NCBI GenBank assembly: GCA_900540255.1
Contig: UQFE01000002.1
Coordinates: 1-64,000 of the forward strand
From: an uncultured Clostridium sp.
Lineage (GTDB): Bacteria; Bacillota; Clostridia; Clostridiales; Clostridiaceae
Length of the DNA: 64,000 nucleotides
Reading direction: 5' to 3'
Below, piece by piece: positions 1 to 6,953 of this stretch. The translations under genes and the position numbers were made by a program. The notes below the pieces were generated by a model. The model searched no databases. It saw nothing but the letters and a program-made list of their open reading frames with translations, and had not been told where the DNA came from. Positions within the stretch are counted from its first letter, which is position 1, and each line of letters begins with the position of its first letter.

Positions 1-46
1 TAAAAGACCTAAAAAATTGTCTTAAAAAAATTTTTTAGGTCTTTTA
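1..46. terminator. Bidirectional-looking terminator hairpin
   Basis: Arms TAAAAGACCTAAAAAATT and AATTTTTTAGGTCTTTTA form a perfect 18-bp stem around a short loop. It lies at the 3' end of the minus-strand RNA candidate. A transcript entering from outside the window could use it as well. Confidence 0.6.
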
Positions 47-200
47 TTCCGAAAGGCACTTTTTCAGTGCCCTCGTAGCCTTACTAGTACCTTTTTGTCA
101 ATTGCTAGAAAGCTAGTCCCCCTTTGCAATTACTTTTCACGTTACAGTCCCACTACTCATGGGACAGAGCGGAAATTTTCTTCAAAAATTAAATATAAAG
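1..200 (-). ncRNA. Candidate structured RNA, short copy (copy C)
   Basis: No protein is encoded here. Read on the minus strand, a conserved 5' block CTCTGTC opens a hairpin (GTCCCA / TGGGAC, about 163-143) that closes into GACTG. The same block occurs twice on the plus strand at 1915 and 2650, where the stem bases differ but still pair. Further 3' come GGTACTAGTAAGGCTAC (about 91-75), which matches a repeated module in the large RNA at 1900-2470, then a GGCACT/AGTGCC hairpin and a strong terminator hairpin at 1-46. Homology to the larger copies is seen by eye; the 5' end and function are inferred. It could be a member of a known clostridial ncRNA family that I cannot name from memory. Confidence 0.5.
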
Positions 201-243
201 TTTTATGAAAATTTATTTCTGTAAAACAATCCATATTCTTGAT

Positions 244-271
244 ATTATAGGAATATTCATTATTATACCAA
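244..271 (-). promoter_or_regulatory. Possible sigma-A promoter of the short RNA
   Basis: On the minus strand TTGGTA (271-266) and TATAAT (249-244) are separated by 16 bp and would start transcription near 237, just upstream of the RNA candidate. The -35 box is weak and such boxes are common by chance in this AT-rich DNA. Confidence 0.3.
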
Positions 272-358
272 AGCTTTAAATAATATATTTAAAAAGGACT
301 TATAAATTTATTTATACTTTTAGTTCGTTATTTATTAAAATTGTTCATTAAATCTACT

Positions 359-1000
359 CTATAAATAATAAATAACTTTTTCTAATGAAGATAATACTGC
401 TTTTGTCATATTCAAATAATATTGATTTGGAACTTTCATGTCTGGTATACATATTACTGGAATATTAGCTGAATATGCTGCTTGAATTCCTGATTCACTA
501 TCTTCTAAAACTAAGCACTCTTCTGGATTTACTGAAATTTTATCACAAGCTTTTAAGAAAATATCTGGGTTTGGTTTTCCTTTTTCAATCTCATTACCAA
601 ATACAAATTCATCAAAGTATTCAACAATGTTATGCTGTCTCAATATCGTTAATGCTCTATCTCTTGTACTTGATGAAGCAATAGCAATTTTTAAATTTTT
701 ATCTTTTAAATACGTTAATAATTTTTTTACTCCAGTCTTTAAATCAATACCTTCATTAATAAACTTATCTTCAACTTTTAATACGTTGTCTAATCCTACC
801 TCAACAGTCCACGGTAAATTATATGTATCTATTAAATTTGTAACATTCTTAACTTCTGTTTTTCCGCTAAAATTTTGAGCGTATTCTTCAATAGAAAAGC
901 TATGTCCAAATTGGTTTAATATTTCTTTATAGATTTTATATGAAACTATCTCACTATCAATTAATAAACCATCTAAATCAAATATAACTGCTTTTATCAT
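359..1000 (-). CDS. HAD-superfamily hydrolase, subfamily IA (beta-phosphoglucomutase-like phosphatase)
   Basis: This 213-residue cytosolic protein has every HAD motif. Motif I is FDLDG with nucleophile D8 and acid/base D10, motif II is the Ser run near 109-111, motif III is Lys in KGKPNPD near 140-142, and motif IV is LEDSESG with E166 and D167. A helical cap at about 15-85 fits subfamily IA, which holds phosphatases and phosphoglucomutases for small sugar or nucleotide phosphates. The specific substrate cannot be read from the sequence. The start has a strong ribosome site (GGGGAGAGATATATG). The Nudix gene lies 29 bp upstream on the same strand, so the two may be cotranscribed as a metabolite-cleanup pair. 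Confidence 0.9.
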   Translation of the reverse strand: MIKAVIFDLDGLLIDSEIVSYKIYKEILNQFGHSFSIEEYAQNFSGKTEVKNVTNLIDTYNLPWTVEVGLDNVLKVEDKFINEGIDLKTGVKKLLTYLKDKNLKIAIASSSTRDRALTILRQHNIVEYFDEFVFGNEIEKGKPNPDIFLKACDKISVNPEECLVLEDSESGIQAAYSANIPVICIPDMKVPNQYYLNMTKAVLSSLEKVIYYL

Positions 1001-1029
1001 ATATCTCTCCCCTTAAATACATCTATATA

Positions 1030-1659
1030 TTAGTCAAACATTACTTGCCAATTTGGATTATTTTTAGCTTCAAAACACATTTCGATTTGTTTAGATGTAA
1101 CCTTTTCTTCAGAAAGATTTGGAAGGTTTTCAACTAAAAAATAATTCATCTCTATAGTCTCTATATTTTCAATAAATTCTCCACCAGTAACTTCACATTC
1201 AACAAAAACCTTACACACTCCATAAGGATATAACGGTTTATTATGTTTATTTCTATCTTGAATAGCAATAACTCTTTTTGCAGTAACATCAAGCCCAGAT
1301 TCTTCTTTTACTTCTTTTATAGTATTTGATTCTATTGATTCTAAAACATCTACCCAACCACCAGGTAGTGACCATAATCCGTTGTTCTCACGAACAAGTA
1401 ATATTTTCTCATCTTTAAAAATTACTGCTCTAGTATCTAATTTAGGGGTCTGATAACCACTTTCATTACAGAATAAAGTTTTTATTTTACCAATAGGAAT
1501 ATCTGTTTTATAGCTTAACATTTCAGCTGCAATATTTCTTAATTGCTCATATCGTTCTTTATCATATATATCTTTTGTATATGTTAATCCACATTGTGCA
1601 ATACTTTGTATCTCAATTGCCCATTTTAACCAAGGTTCTTTTAAAAATATGTTATTCAT
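1030..1659 (-). CDS. Nudix hydrolase with N-terminal Nudix-associated domain
   Basis: The C-terminal two thirds is a Nudix fold that hydrolyses nucleoside diphosphates linked to another group, using divalent metal. The Nudix box runs GGWVDVLESIES...KEVKEESGL; the usual Arg of the REUXEE core is Lys here. The first ~65 residues (WLKWAIEIQSIAQ..., GLTY, YDKERYEQLR) match the N-terminal helical domain of ADP-ribose pyrophosphatase-like clostridial and bacilli proteins. I chose the ATG at 1659 because GGTGAT lies 4 bases upstream; a 5-codon-longer start at 1674 is open but overlaps that site. The substrate is unknown. It lies just upstream of the HAD gene. Confidence 0.85.
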   Translation of the reverse strand: MNNIFLKEPWLKWAIEIQSIAQCGLTYTKDIYDKERYEQLRNIAAEMLSYKTDIPIGKIKTLFCNESGYQTPKLDTRAVIFKDEKILLVRENNGLWSLPGGWVDVLESIESNTIKEVKEESGLDVTAKRVIAIQDRNKHNKPLYPYGVCKVFVECEVTGGEFIENIETIEMNYFLVENLPNLSEEKVTSKQIEMCFEAKNNPNWQVMFD

Positions 1660-1720
1660 AATATCACCATCCAAACTTTAGACTATATTATCTATATATT
1701 ACTATTTCGCATTATATAAC

Positions 1721-1760
1721 TAATATTACTATAATTTATATATAAATTATAGTAATATTA
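1721..1760. repeat. Perfect 40-bp palindrome upstream of the Nudix gene
   Basis: The half TAATATTACTATAATTTATA is followed directly by its exact reverse complement, so the 40 bp are fully self-complementary with no spacer. It sits 62 bp upstream of the Nudix start and about 150 bp before the large RNA region. It could be an operator for a dimeric repressor, or a cruciform or hairpin between divergent units. It lacks a following T-run on either side. Confidence 0.7.
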
Positions 1761-1899
1761 AAACAATTTTATCAACTATTAATAATTTATACTTCTTCTT
1801 TTAAAACTCTGTGTTTTCCAGTGGTTACTCATATTTCAACGCTTTTAAAAAAAGACTAATATTTAAGTGTTACATATGTAAAATTAAATTTAGAATTTT

Positions 1900-2480
1900 G
1901 AAAAAATTATTTCTACTCTGTCCATGTGAGCGTAGCTGTAAGTGGACTGCTAAATAAAAGTAAAAGCCCCTCCTTAGGCTAGTAAAAAAAGATTGCAGAA
2001 TAAATGACTTTTGGCGTACTAGTTAGGCAACCTGTACCCAAAAGTCATTTAAGTAGTAAGATTTTTTTACCTGTCTAAGGTGGACTAGTAGGACTAGTAT
2101 TTTGGAATTATATATTTTTAGGACTAGTAAGGCTACCTGTCATTAAAATATGTAATGGAAGAATACCTGTCCTACCTGTCCAAATGGGCACAGTTTCGTG
2201 ATTATAAATGGTTAAAATTAACACAAATAGATTAGGTGCTAGGGTTTGGGGCACGCCACATTATATTTATTTAGAGCTTCCATTATGGAAGGTTTCAGAT
2301 TAAATAATAGCCCCCACCGGGTACCCTAAATAGGACTAGATTAATCCTATTACTATCTTAGGTAGTATAATGCTCGCTTCATTTTAAGAGACTTATATTT
2401 CCTTAGATAGTAAAGGTAATATCCTGTACTATTTCGGGTGGTGGATAAGGGCCCAAAAGTATCAATTTACAGTATATTAG
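1900..2480 (+). ncRNA. Candidate large structured RNA, copy A
   Basis: There is no coding potential, but many helices. TCTACTCTGTCCA...TGGACTGC forms the 5' hairpin (1915-1949). CCTTAG/CTAAGG (1972-1977 with 2075-2080) and GTAAAAAAA/TTTTTTTAC (1982-1990 with 2062-2070) enclose AAATGACTTTTGG/CCAAAAGTCATTT (2002-2014 with 2038-2050). Two tandem GGACTAGTA units (2082-2099) face two tandem TACCTGTCC units (2164-2181). The 3' domain (2208-2452) has CTTCCA-TTA-TGGAAG (2277-2291), TACTATCTTAGG/CCTTAGATAGTA (2351-2362 with 2401-2412) and CCACC/GGTGG. It is homologous to copy B. Strand is inferred from the conserved 5'-3' order. It resembles large ornate ncRNA classes in size; I cannot assign it to one. 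Confidence 0.6.
2016..2037 (+). repeat. Helix module GTACTAGTT-AGGC-AACCTGTAC
   Basis: This is one of several instances in copy A of a 9-nt/9-nt helix with a conserved UA/CU internal mismatch. Here the flanking pairs are GTAC/GTAC and GTT/AAC with an AGGC loop. At 2121-2141 the same module is GGAC/GTC and GTA/TAC with the same loop. The paired bases change together while the internal loop and AGGC stay fixed. Confidence 0.6.
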
Positions 2481-2598
2481 TAGCTTCAATAGTATGAGTA
2501 ATATTAGGAATAACACTTTTAAATAGTAATAGTTACTAACATAATCAATAAAAATAATAATTAAAAATAAAGCAAAACAAAATATTATTATAAATATA

Positions 2599-3340
2599 AA
2601 AGGTGTGTTAGCACTTTTGTTTTAGTGGTTTGGCGTAAGCCAAACTTCTACTCTGTCAACTTTGAAAAAGTGGACTGCTACTGTCCGTATGACTATAATT
2701 TAGAGCTTTAAAAAAATTCTTTTATACCTTCAGTGATAATAAATAGTTAAATAGATTTTTATGAAATAAAATAAAGATTAAGATTACAAGATAATAATAA
2801 ATGAATTATTTTTAAAGCTTTCCTTTTAAGCGGAATAAGAATTACCTGGAATGAAATATGATTTTTACTTCTTAAGAGGAATACCTACAAAAAATCTTAT
2901 TTCATGTAAGGTAATCTTTATGGAGCCAATAGGTGATACGAAAAAGAAAAGCTTAATTGAGTAGATAATAAAACTAATGCATCAGAATTTAAAAGCATAG
3001 TGAGTGAAAGGAACGGTTGCTTTTAGAATTATGATGTAATGGTTTTATTTTTTAGAATTAACATCAATAGATTATGAGCCAGGTTTAAGGGCAGAGCCCT
3101 TTTATATTAAAATAGCTTGATGTAATCAAGATTTCCTTAGCTGCCACAGGCCATAAATTCAAATCTTAATAATTAATTCGTTTATCCATGTATAGAAAAG
3201 TTTAATTTGCAATATTTAATATAGGTAAAAGTATGAGAATAGTTTCTGGATTAGAGATAAATGAATTAAGGATTAAAGTTTCCTTTTTAAAAGTAAATCC
3301 TCTCTTTTGCAGTTTAACTGTATATGAGAGGATTTATTTT
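2599..3340 (+). ncRNA. Candidate large structured RNA, copy B
   Basis: This is a diverged paralogue of copy A, without coding potential. It begins with a hairpin AAAGGTG/CACTTT (2599-2617) and GTTTGGC-GTAA-GCCAAAC (2628-2645), then the conserved TCTACTCTGTC...GGACTGCT hairpin (2647-2679). Long helices follow: ATTACCT/AGGTAAT with ATGAAATATGATTTTT/AAAAATCTTATTTCAT (2841-2866 with 2890-2915), and about 24 pairs between 2970-2997 and 3018-3046. The 3' domain (3053-3165) aligns with 2213-2328 of copy A: both have AATTAACA-CAATAGATTA, a CTT-stem-AAG hairpin (here CTTGAT-GTA-ATCAAG, 3116-3130) and a GCC-ACA-GGC stem. It ends at a terminator hairpin (3294-3336). The function is unknown. Confidence 0.55.
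3294..3340. terminator. Terminator shared by the RNA region and the Fic-like gene
   Basis: TAAATCCTCTC (3294-3304) pairs with GAGAGGATTTA (3326-3336) and is followed by TTTT on the plus strand. It can end the structured RNA transcript from the left and the convergent Fic-like gene from the right. Confidence 0.6.
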
Positions 3341-3346
3341 AACACC

Positions 3347-4084
3347 TTAGATTAATTCATTATATTTTTTATAGTTAAATCCATCAAAAAACGTTATACA
3401 TTTTTCTAATATAAACTTTATTACTTCATCAGCTTCTAAAGTTTCATAAAAATCTAGCATTAATTTATTATACTCAACCTTATATCTAGCTGGTATAGAA
3501 AGTACTCCTATATCATTTGATAACAGGATAAGGTTTGATGAAAGTCTAGCTGTTCTCTCATTTCCATCATAAAAGAACTGACAGTAAGATAGCCATAGAT
3601 TAAGTATAATAGCTTTTTCAAGTAAATTATCTATAGAATTTATTTTATCTATATCAGCTTTAAATACTTCCTCTAAATCCTCATAATTAATACACTTATA
3701 TTCAACAGTACCTGCAATTCCAATGTTACCCTTTCTAAAGTCACCTACTATTAATGCCTCATCTTTAGCAACTTTACCATGAATATCACAAATAACTTCT
3801 TTGTTTAACTCTAAAGAATTTGTTCTACTCAAATTAACAACATAATCCCATGATAACTTTATATTTAGTATTTGATTTTGATCACTTAACTTATGGCCAC
3901 CAACAGTAATGCCATCAAGTAATGTTTGTACCTCTGGAAAAGTAAATGGATTATTTTCCAAATTTCCCATATTATAAACAAACTCACTAATCATCTGCTT
4001 AACATAAGTTAAAATATATCTTTTATCTCCATGTGGTAATTCATCTTTAAATTTATATCTATATCTAGGAATAAATGTATCCAT
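3347..4084 (-). CDS. Fic-domain-like protein with altered catalytic motif
   Basis: Fic proteins normally transfer AMP or another nucleotide part to a target protein, using the His of HPFxxGNGRTxR. In this 245-residue protein the motif reads QFFYDGNERTAR (169-180). The catalytic His is Gln, the Pro is Phe and the second Gly is Glu, whereas Asp, Gly, Asn and both Arg remain. Near the N-terminus NLENNPFTFPEV (41-52) resembles the (S/T)xxxE(G/N)N inhibitory helix of class II Fic proteins. The fold therefore appears intact, but AMP transfer by the usual mechanism is doubtful. I chose ATG 4084 for GAGGTG six bases upstream. It stands alone, convergent with the structured RNA region. It could be an inactive paralogue or a Fic enzyme with another chemistry. 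Confidence 0.75.
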   Translation of the reverse strand: MDTFIPRYRYKFKDELPHGDKRYILTYVKQMISEFVYNMGNLENNPFTFPEVQTLLDGITVGGHKLSDQNQILNIKLSWDYVVNLSRTNSLELNKEVICDIHGKVAKDEALIVGDFRKGNIGIAGTVEYKCINYEDLEEVFKADIDKINSIDNLLEKAIILNLWLSYCQFFYDGNERTARLSSNLILLSNDIGVLSIPARYKVEYNKLMLDFYETLEADEVIKFILEKCITFFDGFNYKKYNELI

Positions 4085-4239
4085 AGCCAACACCTCAAAT
4101 AAATATTTATTATTTTTCTCCTACTATTATACACCAAGATTATTCTAGCTTAAACGAAAACTTACTGATCTATTTTTTTATAAACAAACAACCTATACTC
4201 CCTGCTTCAAAACCATATATATTATTTGGAGGTGATATC

Positions 4240-4425
4240 ATGAAAAATTTAGCTCTTATATCATTAATAGTCAGTACTAGCTTCCCAATAGCTATTACTG
4301 CCTATCTATTGATTAGACTAGAAAAGCAACTTATTTCACTATCAAATAGTATAAATACATTAAATACCATTGTTTCAGTAAAATTAGGTGCTGTTGTAAA
4401 AGATGAAAAAGACAAAGCCGCATAA
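4240..4425 (+). CDS. YvrJ family small membrane protein
   Basis: This is a 61-residue protein with one N-terminal membrane segment (about 3-25) and a charged C-terminal tail (KDEKDKAA). Length and layout fit the YvrJ family of Firmicutes, whose function is unknown. The ribosome site GGAGGTGATATCATG is very strong. Known genomes often place YvrJ, DUF1659 and DUF2922 genes together, and the same trio follows here, which supports the call. A hairpin terminator separates it from the next gene, so the downstream pair may have lower or separate transcription. Confidence 0.75.
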   Translation: MKNLALISLIVSTSFPIAITAYLLIRLEKQLISLSNSINTLNTIVSVKLGAVVKDEKDKAA

Positions 4426-4428
4426 TAT

Positions 4429-4468
4429 AAAAAATCTGATAGGCCAAAAGTTTATCAGATTTTTTATA
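4429..4468 (+). terminator. Terminator or attenuator after the yvrJ-like gene
   Basis: AAAAATCTGATA and TATCAGATTTTTT form a stem of about 12 bp followed by a T-rich tail, directly after the stop codon at 4425. Confidence 0.7.
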
Positions 4469-4542
4469 TTTTATTATTAACTTTTGATTTCTTCTTTTTA
4501 AACCATATATATTAAATACCAAGCTACAAGGAGGTGAAACAA

Positions 4543-4779
4543 ATGGCAATTTCAAAAGAATTAAAAACAACTACTTTAAGTATTGAAGTACAAAGCGGTA
4601 TTGATAAAGATGGTAATCCATAATACAAGAAAAAGAATTTTTCAGGTATTAACGGAGATGCTACACCAGAAGCTTTAGCAACCGTTGCAGATGCAATTAA
4701 ATTAGTGTTAGCTAATGAAACTAGAGACACCTTAGTTAATGAAATCTCTGTACTAGTAGACAATGCTTATCTTTATTAA
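4543..4779 (+). pseudogene. DUF1659 family gene interrupted by an in-frame TAA
   Basis: The reading frame starts at ATG 4543 with AGGAGGTGAAACAA upstream and encodes MAISKELKTTTLSIEVQSG then IDKDGNP. A TAA follows at 4621-4623. The same frame then continues without other stops through YKKKNFSGING and TPEALATVADAIKLVLANE to the natural end at 4779. The whole is 78 codons plus stop, which is the usual DUF1659 length, and both halves look like the family. One base change would restore the gene. It lies between YvrJ and DUF2922 genes, its normal partners. The family function is unknown. Either it is a recent nonsense mutation or a sequencing error; a stop readthrough is less likely. Confidence 0.75.
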
Positions 4780-4808
4780 TGAAAATCTTATAGAAGGGAT
4801 GAGAAGCC

Positions 4809-5027
4809 ATGGAATACTCATTACAAATGGTCTTTATATGTGAGAGTGGTGAAAAGAGTTCAATTACAATTTCTGATGTAAAACCTGGACTTATAAATTC
4901 AGATGTAATAGCACTAATGGGCACTATTATCACAAGCAATATCTTTGGAACAAGTAAAGGTGCATTAATTAGTAAATACAGTGCTCAAGTTGTACAAAGA
5001 GAAGTTACAAAATGGGATCTTAAATAG
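4809..5027 (+). CDS. DUF2922 family protein
   Basis: This 72-residue soluble protein has the pattern MVFICESGEKSSITISDVKP..., with a later MGTIITSNIF segment, and matches the DUF2922 family in length and layout. The function of the family is unknown. It is the third gene of the YvrJ-DUF1659-DUF2922 trio and starts 29 bp after the end of the broken DUF1659 frame. AAGGGATGAG precedes the ATG. The MITE-like palindrome begins 7 bp after its stop and may also act as its terminator. Confidence 0.75.
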   Translation: MEYSLQMVFICESGEKSSITISDVKPGLINSDVIALMGTIITSNIFGTSKGALISKYSAQVVQREVTKWDLK

Positions 5028-5033
5028 TTTAAA

Positions 5034-5131
5034 GGGGATGTCGCATTAAGAATAAACACTACAATATATTGTGTTGATTTTTATTTTTTAAAACAATATA
5101 TTGTATATAAAATTTTTAGTGCGACAACCCC
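5034..5131. repeat. MITE-like palindromic repeat, copy 1
   Basis: This 98-bp element has imperfect inverted ends, GGGGATGTCGCA and TGCGACAACCCC. Two ACAATATATTGT 12-bp palindromes flank an AT core. The same element occurs in reverse orientation at 47563-47660 and 53323-53418. It carries no gene. The shape (short, inverted ends, dispersed copies) fits a non-autonomous miniature transposable element, and it would also fold as a long RNA hairpin. Confidence 0.8.
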
Positions 5132-5196
5132 TTTTTATAACTCAAAGAATTTTATATTTTGCTAATTAAATTCAGTATATTTTATTCTATAGGAAC

Positions 5197-5904
5197 TTAT
5201 TCATAATCACTTTCGTAAACTTCAATATCATCTTCATTATCCTTTTTATTAACAGAAAAATCATGTTCAAAAAACCATTTATAAGAGCGTTTTGCAATTA
5301 TTTTAGTTTCAACTAAATCTAGTCCACCACCAATAACTGCCCCTACTCCTGGAATAAGTTTCCCTAAATTTACAACTCCTTTCGTTCCAAATTTTGTTAC
5401 CAAACGAAAACCAACTTTTTGATTTATTTTAGTTAGTACTTTACCAGGTATTTTCTTTATCAATCCATTTGCAAATTTAACACCAAATTTAATACTAGCC
5501 TGCTTCATCACGTTATTGACTGCAACACCAGCAAGACAAGCATAAACAAGTGTTTGAGTTTGGTCACTATTAAGGTCAAAGCCCGCCATATATGAAGTAC
5601 AAGCTATCATACGCATTTGCACATAAATTACGCTAGTAATATTTGCAGGAAGAGTTACAGGCAGAGTAATAAATCCACCAAATCCAGTAATAAACCCAGA
5701 TGTTGCACATTTTGTAATTTGATTTCGTATCATTGCTTTACAAGCTTCTTCTTTAGTTTTATATTTTTTTAAATAATCGTTAGCCATTTCTTCTACACTA
5801 GGACTAATTTTAGGTATACCATTTAAACATTTTTCATAACAAGAATCTAAAATTTTCATTACATTTTCTTGTGATATAACTGTTTTCTTTTCTTTTTTAT
5901 TCAT
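5197..5904 (-). CDS. EcsC family protein
   Basis: This 235-residue protein matches the EcsC family. It has a charged N-terminal helical part and a Gly-rich hydrophobic middle (about 70-125, ATSGFITGFGGFITLPVTLP then SVIYVQMRMI), then a second Gly-rich stretch near 190-205 (LIPGVGAVIGGGLD) and an acidic tail. EcsC was named for its place beside the EcsAB transporter in Bacillus, but no transporter is near here and its biochemical role is unknown. The hydrophobic stretches suggest membrane association. AGAGGT precedes the start. It stands alone, convergent with the DUF2922 gene. Confidence 0.8.
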   Translation of the reverse strand: MNKKEKKTVISQENVMKILDSCYEKCLNGIPKISPSVEEMANDYLKKYKTKEEACKAMIRNQITKCATSGFITGFGGFITLPVTLPANITSVIYVQMRMIACTSYMAGFDLNSDQTQTLVYACLAGVAVNNVMKQASIKFGVKFANGLIKKIPGKVLTKINQKVGFRLVTKFGTKGVVNLGKLIPGVGAVIGGGLDLVETKIIAKRSYKWFFEHDFSVNKKDNEDDIEVYESDYE

Positions 5905-6725
5905 ATATCAAAATACCTCTTTATAAATTTAATTTTCTCTTACCAAATAATTTAATTATATATGAAATACACTATCCTTTGTATTTATTTAAATACCACA
6001 TTACTCAATTTCAAAGAATTAGTTTTCCTTAAATACTTCTCAATTTAAACATAATTTACATTTATTATTTTAATAAATTCTTAATATTATAAAATTTGTA
6101 TAATTAACTTTCCAAGTTTTATAAAAGCTTCATTTAGTTATGCTACGGTTCTCTTTTCATTATTCTAAATTATTAAATTAAATAAAAGCTTCTATTCCAC
6201 TCGTAATTTAATATAATTTTTGTACTAATATAATATTATATTAACATTTTCTCCCATCAACTCCATAAACCCCTTTATTTTTATAAACTTTAGCTAAAAA
6301 TATAAAATGAATTCATACCTATATTCACAGATATAATAGATTTATAATTATATATACTACTGTATCTTCTCTATATTCTAAAACTGCTATATATTTTAAT
6401 TCATCAAGTCCATTCCTCTTCCTAAAGTTTTTAATTCTCATATTTAATATATCTAAAATTCTTGTTCCCAGTTTTAGAAACTTGTATTTTACCAAATTCT
6501 TCTTCTGTAAGGTATGTGCCTTTTACATATTCCCTTCACTCTAGTTCTAAAACTAATTTCAAAGTATTAATATCTCTTAATTCAACCATGTAGAGCACTG
6601 AAATCAACGCTAATCCAAATCAGCATATTGCTTAAAACCTCTATTTCAAACTTTATATTTTCAATGTAACTCTTCATTAAAGTTAATTCTTATTGCTTAA
6701 GGCTAATTAGCCTATTTTTCATAAG
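5905..6725. other. Non-coding, decayed DNA
   Basis: No intact gene is seen over this 820-bp stretch. Between about 6350 and 6720 the minus strand reads like a heavily broken gene: pieces such as MKSYIENIKFEIEVLSNM, MVELRDINTLKLVLELE and KGTYLTEEEFGKIQVSKTGN appear in succession but are separated by stops and frame changes. The fragments are too short to assign to a family. The remaining 5905-6350 is plain AT-rich sequence. The decay fits a remnant of the element that carries the serine recombinase. Confidence 0.5.
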
Positions 6726-6881
6726 TTAATCGAAGTACTTACAATCATTTTCCTCAAGATAATCAACAATTAAATCTATTTCCTCAGAAGTAAACTTTTG
6801 TATTGCAATATCTGTTAATGTATCTATTAACTTGTTTTCTAAAATACTCATATCCTCTGGATAAATACATGTAATTGTCAC
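6726..6881 (-). CDS. Small protein of unknown function, GTG start
   Basis: This 51-residue frame begins at GTG 6881, with the strong ribosome site GGAGGCGAG five bases or so upstream, and reads VTITCIYPEDMSILENKL then a helical acidic C-terminus ending EENDCKYFD. No family is recognised. It lies between the broken XRE regulator gene and decayed DNA, upstream of the recombinase on the other strand. Small proteins next to XRE regulators are common on phages and conjugative elements. An internal ATG at codon 11 would give a 41-residue form but lacks a good ribosome site. Confidence 0.5.
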   Translation of the reverse strand: MTITCIYPEDMSILENKLIDTLTDIAIQKFTSEEIDLIVDYLEENDCKYFD

Positions 6882-6953
6882 TATCTCGCCTCCTATAAAT
6901 TAATAATCTATACTATGCTTGTACACTTCTTCTTGTTACACTGAAATACATAA

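Noticed and set aside
1..200. Known metabolite riboswitch (lysine, cobalamin, c-di-GMP) on the minus strand
   Set aside because: None of the conserved cores I know for these classes is present, and the RNA ends in a terminator without a gene after it in the window.
2082..2181. Short tandem repeats (GGACTAGTA twice, TACCTGTCC twice) as a small CRISPR or satellite
   Set aside because: The units are 9 bp without spacers and are arranged so the two arrays pair with each other, which fits RNA helices better. No cas genes are in the window.
4621..4623. The TAA in the DUF1659 frame as recoding (selenocysteine or pyrrolysine)
   Set aside because: Those use TGA and TAG, not TAA, and no recoding structure or machinery is seen here.
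5034..5131. The palindromic repeat as an ordinary rho-independent terminator only
   Set aside because: Three near-identical ~97-bp copies with conserved ends at unrelated loci are better explained as a mobile repeat, though they may terminate transcription too.
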